Shown one piece after another: positions 33,288-42,389 of a DNA stretch of 64,000 bases (position 1 is the stretch's first letter; each line of letters begins with the position of its first letter). Under the pieces are notes generated by a model. That model made no database searches and was not told the DNA's origin. It saw only the letters and a program-made list of their open reading frames with translations. The translations under genes were made by a program, and so were the position numbers. The stretch is from Prorocentrum cordatum (taxonomy: Eukaryota > Sar > Dinophyceae > Prorocentrales > Prorocentraceae). The stretch lies in assembly GCA_963575745.1 (NCBI GenBank), contig CAUYUJ010019281.1:1553523-1617522 (forward strand), in the 5' to 3' direction.

Positions 33288-33495
33288 AGCTCTACGAGGT
33301 CCCCGGCGATAACCAGGTTGACGGTTTATCGCCGACGCCAGTCGATGAGCTAGAGGAATACCTCGTAGAGCTCTTCGGCATCAATGAGCTAGAGGAATTC
33401 CCGCGCGGGCTGGAGCTAGTACCTCGTAGAGCTCTTCGGCGAGATGAGCTAAGAGGAATTCGGGTGCAGGGTGGAGCTAGTTGGTCGACCCGGCT
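33288..33495. repeat. R1 unit followed by ~61-bp CTCGTAGAGCTCTTCG tandem repeat
   Basis: R1 (GGTTGACGGTTTATCGCCG) is followed by about three units of ACCTCGTAGAGCTCTTCGG, GATGAGCTAGAGGAATTC and GCGCGGGCTGGAGCTAGT. Related units at 54725-54910 and, inverted, at 61605-61665 and 63500-63735. Confidence 0.75.
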
Positions 33496-33671
33496 CGGAC
33501 GGACAATGCGATGACTTGGGCTCGGTTTTCTTAAGATTTGAAAGATATTTGACAATTCATTTTCAGAAAGCAGATTTTTGCACTGAGCATCAGCATATAA
33601 GCGTCATTTTGAGAGCAGCTCAGCTATGTAGATGCAGCTTTACTATCGGTTCACTTCGCGGAACCGACCTC
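33496..33671. repeat. E2 repeat fragment
   Basis: GGACAATG, TTTGAAAGATATTTGACAATTCATTTT and AGCAGATTTTTGCACTGAGCAT are diagnostic E2 phrases, also found at 54.4-55.9 kb. Confidence 0.6.
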
Positions 33672-35103
33672 ATGACTCGTAGAGCTTCCCCAAGAGCGTT
33701 AGCGGCGAAGCTAGAAGAGTAATTCTGGCGCGCTGGGGGGCTAGTTGGCAAAACAATACCGACAGAAGTTTTGCATAGTATTGCTCGGTGAAATTCGATT
33801 TCTCGAAGTCAACCATTGGTTAGAGCTCCAATATTTTCCTCCTCATGTTCAATCTTATTCCCGCTCGCCATCTTAATGTCAGGTCGATCGGGTACCTATT
33901 ACTACCAAGAAGCACTTGGGCGGGATCGGCTGTTTCGAGTCATCTTGACAGGTGCTGTCGGTTTTCTGTACTGAACTCGAGCTGTAGGATAGCTACAGAG
34001 CTGGTAAGCACACCTAATCGATCTAGAATCGTCATCTGCGTTCGTGTTAAGTATCCAGATTTCGGAACTCGGTCTGCTATTCGAGCTAGGTCCGCGCAAC
34101 TATTTGTACTCTACTACTTTTTCCTGAGATGATGATGAGTTGCTTCACTTAACTCGAGCCTCAGATGAGCTACAGAGCCCTTTGGCACAGCAATCGGAAT
34201 GCAATCCTCAGGCGCGCTAGTCTAGAGTATCTAGACGCCCGAACTCGGTCTGCTAGCAGCGCTGGAGCCGAAAAACTATTCGTACTCTGCTATTTGTTTG
34301 GAGATGGTGATGGTTTTCTTGACTTAACTCGAGCTGCAGATGAGCTGCAGAGCTGTTTGGCACAGCAACCGGAAGGAAATCATCAAGCACGCTAGTTCAA
34401 AGTATCTAGACACCTGAAATCAGTCTGCTATCAGCGCTAGAGCTGAACAACTATTCGTACTCTGTCAACTGTTTCGAGATGCTGATGGTTTGCTTGACTT
34501 AAGTCGAGCTCTAGATGAGCTACAGAGCTGTTCGGCACAGCAATCGAACGGCAATCATCAGGCGCGCTAGTTCAAAGTATCTGGACGCATGAACTCTGTC
34601 TGCTATCAGCGCTGGAGCCCCCCCAAAAAAAAAAAAAAAAAAAAAAAACTATTCGCACTCTGCTATGTTTTGGAGATGGCGCTGGTTTTCTTGACTTAAG
34701 CTGCAGAGCGATTCGGCACAGCAATCCGAAGGAAATACTGAAGCAAGCTATTTAAAGTATCTAGACGCCTGAACTCTGTCTGCTATCAGCGCTGAGGCCG
34801 AAAAACTATTCGTACTCTGCTAATTGTTTCGAGACGGTGATGGTGTTCTCTGCGCTGTTCGGCGCAGCAATCGGAAGGAAATCAACAGGCGCGCTAGCTC
34901 AAAGTGTCCAGACGCCTGAACTCGGTCTGGTATGTCTGTTCTTTTTTTCCAGAGGCGCTATCCTCTCACTCCTTCCCCTTCACGCCCTCCTCCATGAGAG
35001 CGCGCCCTCGCGCGGGCAATGCGAGATTGCCGCGCTCGCATTGCACGAGGAAGCTCTACGAGTTCCCGGCGGTAACCAAGGTTGACGGTTTACCGCAGGC
35101 TCC
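33672..35103 (-). mobile_element. S element, reverse orientation (copy 2)
   Basis: It begins GACTCGTAGAGCTTCCCC and ends GGAAGCTCTACGAG plus R1 (35052-35103). It contains six or so diverged ~177-bp satellite units marked by GAGCTACAGAGC and TATCTAGACGCC. A 24-base poly-A run sits at about 34625-34650 inside one unit. Confidence 0.7.
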
Positions 35104-36074
35104 CAGTGTTGACATCAAAAAATGCAAAAATACAAATTTTAAGAAAATATTATGCGAAGTTCTCGGCTTCGATTCTGCGCACTCTTACCTAAGCAAAGAG
35201 CTCTACGAGGTTCCCGGCGGTGACCAGGTTGACGGTGCACCGCCGACGCCAGTTGGCCGACCCGGCCAGGGCGGACAATGTGTCAACCTGGGGTTGCTTT
35301 TTTGAAGATTTTGAGAAATTTTGAAATTCGTTTTAAGAACGGGTATTTTTCGCACCTGCAATGGGTTCTGCCGCGTGTGCCTGTGAAATTCTCAAGTCCG
35401 TAGCTGCAGTATCACTATCAAAACACTTGGGGGCACCGAGTTTGGATAAAAACAAAAAACGTGTTTCTTCGATTTGTTTTACTTCACGCATCATAAAGTT
35501 TCTTCCATGTGTTCCAAGGCGCGCCGCGCGAGAAAAGAGCTCTACGAGATTCCCGGCGGCAACCTGGTTGACGGTTTACCGCCGGCTCCCAGATCCGGCG
35601 CGGGGTGGAGCTAGTTGGTAGACCCGACCAGAAGGGGCAATGTGACAACTGTTGGTCGGTTTTGCTCAGATTTGAAAGATATTTTACAATTCATTTTGAC
35701 AAGCCAGATTTTTACGTCCAGCATTAGTGCTTAAACTTTATTCTGAGGAAGAATCAGCTCTCTAGAGAAAGTTTGACTATCGAAATATTTGGAGGAACCG
35801 ACATTTCGAAATTCGTTTTAAGAACCAGTATTTCTCGCACCTGTAGTGGGCTACGCCGCGTCTGCCAGTGAACTTCTCTGGTCCGTAGCTGCAGTATTAC
35901 TATCAAAACACTTGGCGGAACCGATTTTGCATGAAATCCGAAAACCGCGTTTTTCCATGTGTTGAGCTTACGCTCGAGAAAGCTTCCTCTATGTGTTCCG
36001 AGCAGAGGCTCGCGAGAAAAGAGCTCCACGAGGCTCCTGGCAGTGACCTGCTTGACAGTTTACCGCCAGATCCC
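35104..36074. repeat. R1/E2 repeat mosaic
   Basis: R1 units near 35205-35255, 35545-35595 and 36025-36075 separate E2-type sequence (GGTATTTTTCGCACCTG, GTAGCTGCAGTATTACTATC, AAACACTTGG). No gene. Open frames are short. Confidence 0.6.
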
Positions 36075-36398
36075 AGTAGTGTTTCCCTTAGCTTGTTGCT
36101 GGAAGCTTAAGAGTGACTCGCACAGCTTTTCTTAGAGCGTTAGCGGCGAAGCTAGAAGAGTAATTCCGGCGCGCCGGGGGGCTAAGTGGCTCGAAAAATC
36201 TCGACGGACCTACTCTACTATTTCTTCGGGGGATGATGATGAGCTTCTTGACTTAACTCGAGCTGCAGATGAGCTACAGAGCTCTTCGGCGCAGCCATCA
36301 AAAGAAAAGTGTGGGGAGCGCTAATTTAAAGTATCTAGACGCCTGAACTCGGTCTGCTATCAGCGCTGGAGCCGAAAAACTACGAGCCAGCGGTAAAC
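36075..36398 (-). mobile_element. S element, reverse orientation, truncated (copy 3)
   Basis: TTGCTGGAAGCTTAAGAGTGACTCG and GGCGCGCCGGGGGGCTAAG match the S terminus. One satellite unit follows (GAGCTACAGAGC, ATCTAGACGCCTGAACTCGG). It ends at the R1 half that flanks LINE-A. Confidence 0.65.
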
Positions 36399-36409
36399 CG
36401 TCAACCTTG

Positions 36410-36459
36410 TTTTTTTTGCTTTGCGCAGAGCCACAGGCCTGAGTTCAGGCCCGCTCGAG
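36410..36459 (-). other. LINE-A 3' UTR and A-rich terminus
   Basis: On the minus strand GGGCCTGAACTCAGGCCTG can form a hairpin, followed by TGGCTCTGCGCAAAGC and a short A run ending at the R1 junction. LINE-B ends with the similar TGTGGCGACGCGCAATGCGC and A-rich CAAAACC, so the last ~25 bases are a shared 3' recognition feature. Confidence 0.6.
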
Positions 36460-37024
36460 TCACAGTCTAACGCAGAAGGGGCGCAACAGGCCAAGCGCCT
36501 GCAGGACCGCCACCACACCTTTCAGTAGGTGCTTTGCAGCAAGAAGTTCAGCCTGAGTCACTGCACACGAGGGCGGGAGGCCAAAGGCTTCTGAGGCGAC
36601 ACCGCACCACCAGAAGCCACTCGGAGAGGCGGAGCCATCCAGATGATTAAGATGAAAGGGAAGCGATGGGAGAATGCACAGATCGAGGACCCAACCACCG
36701 CCACAACCCTCAGTGGAGCGGCCTCCGTCAAAGAAACCTCTCACACCGAGCACGCTCGATGCACTCATTGAAAATAGTCTGTCATCGATTGTCAAGTGGT
36801 CCTGGCCCCTCCGAGCCATCCAGGTCTGTCCATCAGCTCTCGCGTTCCCTTCCCGATAAATCCATTTTGCAATATCACATCCCCGTGAGGGGGCCCGAAC
36901 GTGCATGGGCATCTCCACACATATAGCATAAAACAAATCCTGAATAGCACAAACCGTCGTCGAGTACACATCAGTAGCACATCTAAATAAACCATTAATC
37001 CAGTTGCAAATCACAAGAGTCCCC
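36460..37024 (-). pseudogene. LINE-A RNase H domain, circularly permuted
   Basis: Motifs in order: GDS at 37024-37016 (before a one-base frameshift), IAKWIYREGNARADG with the Asp codon at 36834-36832, GFFDGGRSTEGCGGGWVLDL with Asp at 36729-36727, and SCAVTQAELLAAKHLLKG with Glu at 36549-36547. In canonical RNase HI the order is DGS, E, DS, N..AD. Here the second half precedes the first, so the domain is permuted at the loop after the Glu helix. All four acidic residues are present. The same order occurs in LINE-B and LINE-C. Confidence 0.7.
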
Positions 37025-39502
37025 CGAGATCTCTAGAGGTAGACCCTTCGACCCAAAATCCCACCAAGACCGTCGTTGTTCATTCAGTGCGATTTGCTTT
37101 GTAGCCTTTTCCTTCTCCGCCTCCTCCTTCCTACGCCTCTCCTCCACCGTAAGGCCCTCCGCCTCCACCCTGTAGGGCCACTTGGGATCTCTGAGGACAC
37201 AATATTGGAGCACATGCGGCAGGTCCCACATACCCAGCAGCGCATGGACAAAATATCTCCACCCGCCCTCATCCCAAGTCAAGTTAGCGTACCAATAGGC
37301 CCCTCCAACCGTCTCGAACGGAAGCGACCATGGATGGTAGCCCGCAGGGCGTCCGCCCTCACGGTGTCCGGTGAGCTCTCGGGCTTCCTTCGAATTGAGA
37401 GTGCGAATGAAAGTATCCCTCTCATCGGTCCAAGGCAACACAGCATGCAGCATGCACAAGCGAGAGAGGGAGTGAGGATGGTACGTCTCGGGCCCCAGAT
37501 CACACCGTACCCGTCGCCGTTTATATGCAGTGTTCTCGTACGAGCTGTCCAGGGGAACATAGAGGCGCCGTGGAGGCTGTAGCGAGGCCACTGGGGGGTC
37601 GATTCGTCGTCGTTCCTGGGCTCTTTCACGCATCTCACGCATCATCTGGCGTCGGTTAAGCGCGACAGGGGTCGCCTGGGACCCATAGTTGAATACCTGG
37701 GAATCCGCTGTGACTGACATTGGAGGCGGCACAAGTTGCGATCCTTGAAACAGCACAGGGCCGGGCAACGGCAGCGACAGCGACGTCCGTTGGGCGGCGG
37801 CACAAACATCTTTGGCCCAGCACCACTGTCGATACAGACATAGTTGTGGCAAGCTCGGCAGACCAGCCGAGCGCAGGGCACGTCTCGCATGAAGGTATAC
37901 AAGCTGCATGAAAATACTCCAATCCTCACCCGCCCCCTTTCTCCTCCACCTCATCTTAGCTAAGAGCTTACCCACGCATTTGTGCAATGCAGGTAAAGTA
38001 CTCTGATCTGACGTCATACCCTCTGCTCCACAAAGGATCTTGGCGCGCACTTTACCGTCGTAGCGCCTGAGTCGGCGAAACAGCGGGATGCCCCGACAAC
38101 AGTAATACCGCGCCTCATGCCAAAAGGCCCGCTCACCGCAACTGATACGATGGAGAACGTCGGCATGCGCACGCATCGAAGCATCAATCACCACACCCAA
38201 TATGGACATACATTCGACCCGAGGCAACTTGATAGTGACCGCTGGCGACTGAGAAGTACGGCGCCTCTTCACACCCGAAGCAGATGGTGGCGTTGATTTC
38301 CGGCTTTGATCTGCAGATGGTGGCGTTGATTTCCGGCTTTGATCAGATGGGGGGCCAGCCACCGTGAAACTCACCACGATGGGCACCTCAGGGGCACACT
38401 TGAACCCGCAGAGCATATACTGGAGAGAGCTGGGCTTCCACGAGTACCCTCGGGAGTACAACAGTACCGACATCTCACGCACCATCATTATGAGCTGGTC
38501 AGTGGAGGAGGCACCCAGGATAACATTGTCCGCCCAGATGGCGCGGGAGAAAACCAGAGCGCCTGCTTGATCCGCGAGGGGAAAGCCAATGCCAGCACGA
38601 CGCCAGTTGTGGCACAAGTCGCTCCACATCACAATCGTCTCACATATCCAGCCCATGGGGGCTTCAACTGAGCCTGTCTTCACACATCGGTCCCATGGTA
38701 CACCCATGACCTCGACATCCTGAAATTTGAAATCTGCAACACAGTGACTCTGTGGTTCTAATATAGCATAGGCCAGGTCGGGGGGAAACGATAACGCACC
38801 CATGGACTCCGAGAGGTTGTTCACCGTCAGGTGGTCGAAAGCACGCAATACACCCAGGGACGCGAAACAGCAAGAGTGAGACTTACCCCACTCCACACCA
38901 TGTTGAGCTCACCTCTTGACAACCGCTGTGACCTCGTGTACCCTGCGCTCACCCGCAAATCCGTGGAGCATACACCCAGGTGGAGTCGATCGCAGATGGG
39001 ACGCAGCGAGGATAATCAAACACGAATGGTACCACTTTGATATCACACTAAGAAGACTGAGAGCACGCATTTCTGTAAAGTCGGTGGCGCGCTGGTGCTT
39101 GGGCATCAGCGCGATGCGAATGGAACGCCACACCGAGGTGGCATCGAACTCGCGGCTAAACAGCTGTCGAAAGGCCTTCAAGATGGAGCAGAGAGCGGAC
39201 CAGGGCACGCATCGGAGCATACTGGCACTGATCCCATCCTTCCCCACCGAACGTCCCACTTTGAGCTTCGCACGGGCTCTCATGAGGATCCCCATTGAGA
39301 TAGCATCCCGTCCGAGGCAGCCGTGAGGGCCACCCGATGTATCCTGTAACCGCCTCCTCCTCTCCTCCAGCATTCCTTGAGTAACACTCCTCTCCTCCTC
39401 ACAACAGTAATGAATGAAACCGTCTACACGTGAAGCCTCCTCCCACTTCAGAACATCACACGTATCCTCCCCATCCACATGCAGCGTATAGAGATGTGTA
39501 CG
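37025..39502 (-). pseudogene. LINE-A reverse transcriptase
   Basis: One frame with a single TGA stop at 38909. The finger region has VGRSVGKDGISASMLR and MRALSLLSVISKWYHS (R-x-x-x-L motif). Motif A reads CCFASLGVLRAFDHLTVNN, with the first Asp changed to Gly. The active-site box is AIWADNVILGAS (WADN codons 38536-38525) where LINEs normally have YXDD. RWKPSSLQ-type text (SWKPSSLQYM) follows. A thumb/connection domain with Arg- and Trp-rich helices leads to the RNase H. The TGA aligns with a sense codon in LINE-B, so it is a mutation. Confidence 0.75.
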
Positions 39503-40768
39503 TCACTGTGCATCTGGTCGAAACGAGTATTCCGCGAGGCGTCGCCTGTGGACTCGACGCCCACGTTGCCTCTCACGACGGGCAGCCTTAATCTCCTCCT
39601 CCGAACATTCCCCCGCCTTCCACCTCCTACGAACTTCAGTCAACCGAAGACGTGCCTGGATGTAATCCTTACTGACCCGTGGGAGAGTGTCCTGGTAGGT
39701 AGGGGCGTGCCCGAACTTGGAGGCCTCCTTGAGGATATGGGTGCCGATCTCAGCCGGTGCCATTTCTGTCGGTCCGTCACACAGAGTACGGTCGATACTA
39801 CTGCGCAGCTGCTGCAGAGAGTCCTCGGCACACCGCCAGTGGGTGTTGTTGCGAGGGCGCTGCCCGGCAGTCCTTGCTGGCATGGCAGTCTGCGGAAGTA
39901 CGAGCGACACAATCGCACGGTCGCTCCACCATGTTTCTAGCTGCAAAGTGCCCTCAGCCATGGCCTCTCGGGGCACCGCCCAAGTGACCGAAGTAGAGGG
40001 TAGGTCGACGAACCAGCGTCTCGGTACACACAGATAGTCATACACATGTTGATACTGTTGCGCCTCAGGAATATATTTGGTTGACCGCCACGTGGGCCTG
40101 CGAGGGCCGTCGAAGGTATTCGCCATCAACAGTCCCAAGACTCCGATAGTGGTGGTAAGGGCCTCGGAGTAGGCCTGGGAGAACTCGCGGGCGCCCTTTT
40201 CGAAACCTCCAGAGGTCCTGCGGGGAGCAGGGGAAGTACCATCCACAAAAGGGCCCGTCACAGGCCACTGCTCATGGAAGACCTCACCCTCCACCTCCAC
40301 CTGCCCGTCCACCCCCAAGACGACGTCCCTGATACCAAACTGCGACTTCAATCGTTGGATAGTCAACGCAACCTCCCTCAGGACACGGTGATACTCGCAG
40401 AGGGCCCGGAAGAAAGCATCACGACTCTTTCCAAACACATATTTGTGAGGCAAGTAAACGCTGATGGCAATCATACTGCGAAATATCACGGCACACCATC
40501 GGTCGCCTCGATCCGAAGAGATACGCTGATTGCACCACCTAGTATTGTACAGTACGCATGCACGCCTACACACATAATGCTCGGTATGCCATGACGCCCC
40601 AAAATCCGTCAAATGCTGAGCCTCCTGGAGCAATGCAACCCCAACCCCAAATCTTGAATTCTGAAAATTGTCACGCACAACTTCCTGGCAGAAGAGTTTC
40701 CCCAACTTCCGACAGTTCCATGTGGCGATAGATACCGCCTGAGTGTCGAGCCAGGCGTCGGGGCCCCG
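39503..40768 (-). pseudogene. LINE-A AP-type endonuclease
   Basis: It follows the ORF1 stop in the same frame. SIATWNCRKLGKLF is the first strand (S/A-W-N), GVALLQEAQHL carries the catalytic Glu, IAISVYLPH is the conserved Y-x-P strand, and FGIRDVVLGVDGQVE the G-D-x-N position. The end reads WWSDRAIVSLVL, where SDH is expected, so the catalytic His is now Arg. The frame ends with TGA after RRRLAEYSFRPDAQ; the RT continues in the same frame. Roughly 420 codons, consistent with endonuclease plus linker. Confidence 0.7.
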
Positions 40769-41938
40769 CTACTCGGTGGAGTGCAAGGCTGCCTTGAACC
40801 CCGCCAGCTTGAATGTCGAATCGATCCGATGGGGTGCCGTCTCATCCAACAACCACTGATCCGCACGGTCGGTCCTGAACGATGCAATACAAGCTCCGTC
40901 CGTGTACTGGAGGCGAGGATACGCCCAGACGAACGTCGTCAGAGGGCCATACGACTCGATACGCACACATCCGTCCACCAAGCTGATGTGTTTGTAGAAG
41001 CACGCCTTGAACCTCCCCGCTGCAGCTACATGAGGCTGCTTCCATGGGGAGTATTCCACAAGGATAGACACACGGCACTGCACAATACGTTTGTACTCCC
41101 TGACATCCTGGTCCTGTGCAAAGATGCGCCCGCCCTGGAAACACTGCATCCAAACCTTCCTACACTCCCACATCACATCCCGACTCACAGTGGATTTGAA
41201 GTGCACACTGACCCGATACAGTCCGCACGACTTGTTAGTATTTTCGCTGTTGGTCCGAACCTCGTCGATATGTTGGAGACAGCCTGCCTTCTCAAACAAG
41301 TACGCCAGGCAGCGCTGAGCCGCCGCCTCATTGAACAACACCTCGGAACGCTGTGAGATCTCACGATTGGCACCTTTCGCCCAACCCTGAATAGCGATAT
41401 AAGTCGGAGTGAACGGCAGACGAGGGACACGTCCGAAGTCTTGCGGCCGTGAGGCCTGGTAGGACACACGTGGGGCACCAACGGTACTCGGGGCACCTGT
41501 GGAGCTGCTGGAGCCTGCACGAGTCTGGATGGCCTGCTGGAGTTCTTCAATCTGACGTTGTTGTGCTGCTTGAGACTTCCTGATATCAACAATATCCGTC
41601 TGATTCTGCTGCACTGCCTCCCCCAATGGTTTGAGACGAACCTTAAGAGAACTGTCGAAGAAGTGCTGCTGTTCTGAGAACTTGGAGCCCAGGAGGGCCG
41701 CAATGGAAGCCATGGGATCCGCTGGGGCCCCCGGAACCTTTCGGGCCCTCTTAGCATCCTCTGAAGCAACACGTTCGGCAACCGCAGCACAACCCTCCAA
41801 CCGACTAACTGTAAGTCTGACATTCCCAGGTGCAGGGGCAGCCAGCGCTCTCTCGAACTCATCTCGCTCCTCCTCTCCGTCCCCACCTCCCATCGGCATA
41901 TCCCGTGCACCCGTCGGAGTACCCAACACAGCCGTCAT
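40769..41938 (-). CDS. LINE-A ORF1 (nucleic-acid-binding type)
   Basis: The first ATG is at 41938-41936, giving 389 residues to TAG at 40771-40769; the open frame extends upstream to 42121. Residues about 95-160 form a likely coiled coil (SKFSEQQHFFDSSLKVR, AAQQRQIEELQQAIQ). A globular part follows with YIAIQGWAKG, GLYRVSVHFKSTVSRDVMWE and RVSILVEYSPW. The plus LINE-B ORF1 has the same layout (coiled coil, then TLSGWTSG and FRLRIFFVHGTSKDTVWE), so the fold is conserved. Likely role: trimeric RNA-binding chaperone of the retrotransposon particle. This is the longest uninterrupted element ORF in the window. Confidence 0.65.
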   Translation of the reverse strand: MTAVLGTPTGARDMPMGGGDGEEERDEFERALAAPAPGNVRLTVSRLEGCAAVAERVASEDAKRARKVPGAPADPMASIAALLGSKFSEQQHFFDSSLKVRLKPLGEAVQQNQTDIVDIRKSQAAQQRQIEELQQAIQTRAGSSSSTGAPSTVGAPRVSYQASRPQDFGRVPRLPFTPTYIAIQGWAKGANREISQRSEVLFNEAAAQRCLAYLFEKAGCLQHIDEVRTNSENTNKSCGLYRVSVHFKSTVSRDVMWECRKVWMQCFQGGRIFAQDQDVREYKRIVQCRVSILVEYSPWKQPHVAAAGRFKACFYKHISLVDGCVRIESYGPLTTFVWAYPRLQYTDGACIASFRTDRADQWLLDETAPHRIDSTFKLAGFKAALHSTE

Positions 41939-42251
41939 CTGTGGACGTCGACGCCTGGTGTACCGTGTAAGATTGGCAAGAAAGTTATACTCCTCAACAC
42001 TCGTCGCGGCGAGCAAGTCGCAAGCACACGTGCAATGGAGCAGAAAAACTGTAAGCCGGGCTCGATCCAACGATACTGCAACCACAACAAAGAGAGAGCA
42101 CCTGCTGACCTGGAAGAGCACGCCGATGGAGCACTTGTCGCAGCTGTGCGACAGGTGGCCCCCGCGCGCCCCGCGGATACAGTACGATACACGAGTGTGT
42201 AAGCACCTGACCGCACGATGCGGCTCGAGGGGCCCCCGACGGTAGCCAGGG

Positions 42252-42389
42252 AAGACCTAGGTTTTGTGCGCATTGCGCGTCGCCACAGCAGGGTCGGGTA
42301 ACCGCCCAGGCGAGAGCCACACAAGGAGACCTAATAGCCTGCCAAGCGCAGGCAGTCCTCCACTCCCAGAAGGAGTTGCCGGGCAGACT
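42252..42389 (-). other. LINE-B(-) C-terminal codons and 3' UTR
   Basis: In the frame restored by one base, the minus strand encodes the RNase H Glu helix STIAAAELESARQLLLG (about 42413-42363) and stops at TAG after LRLAGY. The UTR contains GGCTCTCGCCTGGGCGGTTACCC and GTGGCGACGCGCAATGCGCACAAAACC. The same tail is displaced at 52591-52703 in the plus copy. Confidence 0.7.

Larger units (their letters stand above)
36410..42251 (-). mobile_element. LINE-A: near full-length non-LTR retrotransposon
   Basis: Read on the minus strand: 5' region (42251-41939), ORF1 (41938-40769), AP endonuclease (40768-39503), reverse transcriptase (39502 to about 37400), permuted RNase H (about 37030-36455), then a short 3' UTR with a GGGCCTGAACTCAGGCC hairpin and an A-rich end. 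The 3' end abuts an R1 half (AAGGTTGACGG on the minus strand). From ORF1 to the RNase H start everything lies in one frame, interrupted only by TAG at 40769, TGA at 39503 and TGA at 38909, plus one frameshift at about 37016. It is inactive as it stands. Confidence 0.8.

Noticed and set aside
31200-36400. tRNA or small RNA genes within the R1 hairpins
   Set aside because: R1 folds as a simple hairpin without cloverleaf spacing or box A/B motifs.
37076-37582. Plus-strand frames across LINE-A, LINE-B(-) and LINE-C, and minus frames across LINE-B(+)
   Set aside because: Antisense shadows of the RT and RNase H frames; no motifs of their own.
36995-42121. UGA/UAG recoding as sense codons in LINE-A
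   Set aside because: LINE-B has sense codons at the aligned positions and its own stops lie elsewhere, so random nonsense mutation is simpler. The boundary TAG may be a genuine stop.
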